Source of the DNA: CAYMDJ01 sp964537525
Lineage (GTDB): Archaea; Aenigmatarchaeota; Aenigmatarchaeia; QMZP01
Direction of reading: 5' to 3'
Assembly (NCBI GenBank): GCA_964537525.1
Contig: CAZIAB010000008.1
Coordinates: 1-23,955, forward strand
Length of the DNA: 23,955 bases
The notes under the pieces were generated by a model. That model ran no database searches. It saw only the letters and a list, made by a program, of their open reading frames with translations, and was not told the origin of the DNA. A program made the translations under genes and the position numbers. Of this stretch, positions 20,599 to 23,955 are shown in pieces. Every line of letters begins with the position of its first letter. Position 1 is the stretch's first letter.

Positions 20599-20748
20599 AT
20601 GGATGAGAAATGCCCGTTGTGCGGAACGGCAGGGAAGGTCTGGAACAAGGACCCCATGGTATTCAAATGCCCCAACTGCCTCTCAATATTCTCCAATTAC
20701 GGCATCGTGCTTGAATCCGAGAACGAGTTCGTCAACCTTTGGGCTTAG
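20599..20748 (+). CDS. 49-aa zinc ribbon protein
   Basis: This small gene encodes a protein with CPLC (residues 5-8) and CPNC (near 24-27) around a short basic segment, a clear four-Cys zinc ribbon, followed by SIFSNYGIVLESENEF and a Trp-Ala end. GGTGAT overlaps the eL32 stop and lies 3 nt before the ATG, so it is translated with the ribosomal proteins. The fold fits a small RNA- or ribosome-binding protein, but I do not recognise the family. Its 3' end overlaps the convergent surface-protein gene by 17 nt. Confidence 0.75.
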   Translation: MDEKCPLCGTAGKVWNKDPMVFKCPNCLSIFSNYGIVLESENEFVNLWA

Positions 20749-23700
20749 TTTTCTTCTTTTCCATCTCAACCTCTGCAACCCCGACAGGAAGGATTGGAAT
20801 CTCCTGGACCGCTGAATACTCCTCCATCCTGCGCCTCGTAATCAGGTCCAGTATCTTCCTGCTGCGGGAGGGTTCGTGTTTTTTTGGTTTCTTTATGACA
20901 GGCTTCTCAAGGACCGGTTCCTTTGGTTTTCTATCTAAAACCCTGAGGCCTGCCTTTGGCTTTTCTCTATCCTTCAACACCGCTTCACTGTCATGGAGCC
21001 ATTTAATCCTGGCCCTTTCTATCTCCTCCCTGGTCATCTCAGATTTGAGCTTCCTTTCCCTGATTCCGTTCTTTTCTGCCTCCTCGAGTATCCTTTCCTC
21101 AACCCCCCTTCGTTTTCTCTTCCTGGGAAGGAAAACCAGGGTGACGACAAAGACCGCCACCACGACGGAGGCGATGTAGAAACCGAGCAGGGTTTCCTCA
21201 TCCACGTCGGTCGCGAATGTTGATGATATGGTCTCGAACTCTGTCCTGAGGAACGTGAAGAAAGGTGAGAGGAAATCTTCCTGGCAAACGCCTCCGCTGC
21301 AGATGTTCTGGCACTTATAATCTGCCTGCCAGGTCCCGTTGGAACAGAACTCTATGGTCTTGCCGTTGCACCTGGCCTCCCCTTCTGTGCAGACCGGACA
21401 GTCCGCACATTCCCCTGGGGTCTCCCACCCACCGCAAACGCCGTCATTGTTGCAGGTCTCCGGGATTGGTTCTTCCCCAACCGTCTCTTCGCCAACCACC
21501 CTGAATATGGAGAATCCGGGAGAGTCTGCCTCGAAGAAGTGGTGGTCATTTGTTTCCAGTCCCGGAAGCATCAGCGTAACGAGTGTGCTCCAGCTGCTGT
21601 TGGACCATCTCTCCAGCCTCACTGTGCTGATGTTGATACTGTTCTGGCTTATCCATGACTTGCTGACCCTGAAGTTCAGCTTTGAGCTCTGGATATGGGA
21701 ATCATCGATGTTCCTTGCATCTATATTGAAGTAATTGTATACCTTCCCCCTGGCGTAGGTCTCCACGCCTGACGGGGTCTCCTTCAACTGCTCTACCTTT
21801 ATCAGGACGCTTCTCGCTGTCTTCTTGACCCTTATCCTTATCCCCGTCATGTCAATATCGGGGTCGTTCATGTCCATGTCGGCGTCCTCTCCCGGGTATA
21901 TCGCATTCCAGGACTTCGTAAGGCATGGCGTCACGTTTATGGTCGGGGTGGTTCCTCCTGTCGAGCCTCCGGTGTCGCCCCCGCTCTCGCAGGACCTGCT
22001 GACTGCTAACCTGTTGGTCGTCGTCCCGCATTCCCTGGCATCGATCGCTGTCCTTGTCTGGATACCTCCGGAGCACGCGCTCCATGCCCCGTATGACCAG
22101 CTCTCTGTGCAGACTTCCCACAGCGGGAGATGGTCGGTGTTGTTGATGGCGGCCGTGTAGTTGGTGTCGCATATACCGTTGCTGTTCCCGTCAACGCAAC
22201 CGTCAGAGAAATTCTTGCCGTCCGGGTCTGTCCAGTAGTTTCCGCCGATGCAGGAACCCCCAAGTATGTTGCCCTGGCCAGTGCAGTTGTAAGTGGCGTT
22301 CCAGTAGTTCGCGTTATTGTCGTTGTCAGAGTAGAGGTTAAGGGTGTTGTTGAGGTAGTTGTTGTAGAAGAGGCTGTAGCTCGGGTATGCCGTATCCTGC
22401 GAATCCAGGAAGATTCCATAGTCGGTGTTGTTGGTTATCATGGAATCGTTGATGGTGTTGTAGTAGGACTCGTTGTAGACGCGTATCCCATGGTGAGCAT
22501 TGTGGGAGGAAGTGACATTGGTCATGGTGGTGTAGTTGGAGGATGATATGTAGAAGCCCGATTCCAGGTTGCTGCTTGCCGTTGAATCGGATATGGTGTT
22601 GTTGCCTGACTGGAGAATATAGAAACCCTCATAGGTGTTGCCGTTTGCCGTGATATCGGTGAGTGTGTTGTTATTGGAACCGAATATATAGATTCCGCCG
22701 TCGTTATAGCTTACATTGACATTGGTTATTGTATTGTTCTCAGAGAACTCGCGCAGATAAATACCCATGTAGTTGTAGGCTGCATTGACTTCAGTAAAGG
22801 TGTTGTTGGAGGAAGAGAGGGCTGATATGCAGAAGCCGTTCTGAAGGTTGTTTCCTGTTATGTTGGTGAACGTGCTTCCGTTCGAGTAGATTAATGAAAT
22901 GCCGTCCCACTCCGGATTGTCGCTGGCAAGGACGTTGCTTACGGTGCTGTTGTCAGATGAGTATAACGAGATGCCGCCTCCCAAAACGTTGTCTGTTGAG
23001 GTTATGCCTGCCAGGGCATTGGAATTGGAACTGAATATGTAGATGCCGTCGTATTCGTTTTTCGTGGCGGTTATGTTGGTAAGGGTGGTGTTGTGGGAAT
23101 ATTCTATTAAGATTCCGTACTCGAAGTAGCTCACGTTGGTGCAGTCCCTTATTATGGTGTTGTTAGACCCCCCGCCGGAATCGTTGAGCCATATCCCGTA
23201 TCCGGTATCGTCCCCGTCGCCGCCTATCGTGAAGCCGTCGCAGTCGAGGGTCACGTTATCAGCCCCTCCGAACTCTATGCAGTTGCCGTCGTCTCCTGTT
23301 ATGTGGGCAGTGAGCCTTACGGTATCTCCTGAGGTGGAGTTCTGGATATAGCCGGAGCAGTCAGAACAGGAATTGCAGGTGAACTCTGTCACGTCAACGG
23401 TGAACCATAGCGATGAGTTCAGAGCCATGTTTCCGGAGGTGTCATTGCAGTAGACGTTCAGGTGCTTCAGCCCGTCAGCACCCGCACTGATGATTGTGAA
23501 CCAGTTCGTTGTTGAATCATTGGTCAGGGTGTAGTTGGTTCCGCCCAGGTTGTAGAGGCAGGACGATGCCGATTCGTTGGTCGTGACGTTGAGATTTATG
23601 CTGGCCGAACCGTATGACTGGTTGGCCGGAGAGGTTATGTTTATGCCGGGCGGCAGGGTATCAACGGTGAAGTAGATTGAGCTGTTATCCATGTTATTGA

Positions 23701-23955
23701 CAGAGTCGTTGCAGGAAACAAAGAGATTATGGGTTCCCTCGCCTGGGTTCATCTCTATGAACCAATTGGTGGACGAATCGTTGGAGAGGGTGATGTAGCT
23801 TCCTCCGTCCAGGCTGTATATGCATGAATCTGTCCACGTATTGTCTGAAGTGGTTACGTTGAGGTTGATTGGTAGGGAGGTGTAGCTGGTGTTGGCCGGT
23901 GAATCTATCTGTATTGTCGGCGCGACAGTGTCAACAGTGAACCACAGGGTGGTTG
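20732..23955 (-). CDS. large beta-helix surface protein, N-terminus outside the window
   Basis: At least 1,070 residues are visible and the frame stays open to the window edge, so ATG 23752 is internal. Order: at least two Ig-like repeats with WFTVD(T/V) and SPANxSY motifs; a long right-handed beta-helix of NosD/PbH1 repeats rich in Asn, Thr and Ser (GIYIFSSNSN, GISLYSSDNS and similar); a thrombospondin-like patch (SYGAWSACSGG); a PGF-pre-PGF-like domain ending ADSPGFSIFRV; a Cys-rich segment with CNNDGVCGG; one membrane helix (IASVVVAVFVVTLVFL) followed by RKRKRR; and a charged cytoplasmic tail of about 110 residues. It is a cell-surface adhesin or glycan-binding protein anchored by its C-terminus. 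The gene converges on the ribosomal-protein transcript. Confidence 0.85.
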   Translation of the reverse strand, partial: TTLWFTVDTVAPTIQIDSPANTSYTSLPINLNVTTSDNTWTDSCIYSLDGGSYITLSNDSSTNWFIEMNPGEGTHNLFVSCNDSVNNMDNSSIYFTVDTLPPGINITSPANQSYGSASINLNVTTNESASSCLYNLGGTNYTLTNDSTTNWFTIISAGADGLKHLNVYCNDTSGNMALNSSLWFTVDVTEFTCNSCSDCSGYIQNSTSGDTVRLTAHITGDDGNCIEFGGADNVTLDCDGFTIGGDGDDTGYGIWLNDSGGGSNNTIIRDCTNVSYFEYGILIEYSHNTTLTNITATKNEYDGIYIFSSNSNALAGITSTDNVLGGGISLYSSDNSTVSNVLASDNPEWDGISLIYSNGSTFTNITGNNLQNGFCISALSSSNNTFTEVNAAYNYMGIYLREFSENNTITNVNVSYNDGGIYIFGSNNNTLTDITANGNTYEGFYILQSGNNTISDSTASSNLESGFYISSSNYTTMTNVTSSHNAHHGIRVYNESYYNTINDSMITNNTDYGIFLDSQDTAYPSYSLFYNNYLNNTLNLYSDNDNNANYWNATYNCTGQGNILGGSCIGGNYWTDPDGKNFSDGCVDGNSNGICDTNYTAAINNTDHLPLWEVCTESWSYGAWSACSGGIQTRTAIDARECGTTTNRLAVSRSCESGGDTGGSTGGTTPTINVTPCLTKSWNAIYPGEDADMDMNDPDIDMTGIRIRVKKTARSVLIKVEQLKETPSGVETYARGKVYNYFNIDARNIDDSHIQSSKLNFRVSKSWISQNSINISTVRLERWSNSSWSTLVTLMLPGLETNDHHFFEADSPGFSIFRVVGEETVGEEPIPETCNNDGVCGGWETPGECADCPVCTEGEARCNGKTIEFCSNGTWQADYKCQNICSGGVCQEDFLSPFFTFLRTEFETISSTFATDVDEETLLGFYIASVVVAVFVVTLVFLPRKRKRRGVEERILEEAEKNGIRERKLKSEMTREEIERARIKWLHDSEAVLKDREKPKAGLRVLDRKPKEPVLEKPVIKKPKKHEPSRSRKILDLITRRRMEEYSAVQEIPILPVGVAEVEMEKKKTKPKG

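Noticed and set aside
21400..22550. Plus-strand ORFs with Val-rich repeats opposite the surface protein
   Set aside because: They mirror the Asn/Thr-rich beta-helix repeats on the minus strand and have no independent start signals.

Overview
This window is archaeal. The evidence is RNA polymerase subunits H, B'', B', A' and A'' as separate genes (with B split in two), an L32e ribosomal protein, archaeal TATA boxes about 25 nt before most first-gene start codons (largely leaderless mRNAs), GGTGAT-type ribosome binding sites at internal genes, and intron-containing tRNAs. Short operons, broken-up ribosomal protein clusters, a 5S rRNA gene with its own promoter and tRNA introns at unusual positions together suggest a DPANN-like lineage. 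Micrarchaeota or a relative is a guess that I cannot confirm from sequence alone.

Layout. 1-600: a candidate structured RNA with a terminator-like hairpin, then 5S rRNA, then the first copy of a small hairpin repeat. 642-2909: an unknown 172-aa protein, two overlapping membrane-protein genes on the minus strand, and a metallophosphoesterase divergent from them. 2944-6097: an MtnA/R15P-isomerase-like sugar-phosphate isomerase, a small Cys-rich protein, an LsrF-type aldolase and a zinc alcohol dehydrogenase. Together these look like a methylthioribose or deoxyribose phosphate salvage route giving DHAP. 6140-6349: tRNA-Asp(GTC), read here as carrying three introns (D-stem, D-loop, T-loop). 6339-7874: a 1.5-kb AT-rich cassette with one membrane-protein gene, flanked by a 15-bp duplication of the tRNA-Asp 3' end. 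7940-9229: a PurD-like ATP-grasp ligase. 9235-9860: tandem copies of the tRNA-Lys 3' end plus the hairpin repeat, tRNA-Lys(TTT) with an anticodon intron and a T-loop intron, two tandem hairpins, and a degenerate repeat copy that appears to supply a promoter. 9880-10404: an unknown 174-aa protein. 10697-19444: the RNA polymerase operon rpoH-B''-B'-A'-A'', with a LAGLIDADG intein in A''. 19479-20748: a strongly structured leader, ribosomal proteins uL6 and eL32, and a 49-aa zinc ribbon protein. 20732-23955 (minus): the C-terminal part of a large beta-helix surface protein that runs off the window.

The most unusual content is in the RNA-level and repeat-level structure. A small imperfect-palindrome family has at least six copies: two in tandem behind tRNA-Lys, one embedded in a coding sequence, and one that has decayed into a TATA box. 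Its stems show compensatory base changes. Two tRNA genes are interrupted by introns at the same T-loop position, and in both cases the 3' segment downstream of that intron has been duplicated by neighbouring mobile or tandem DNA.
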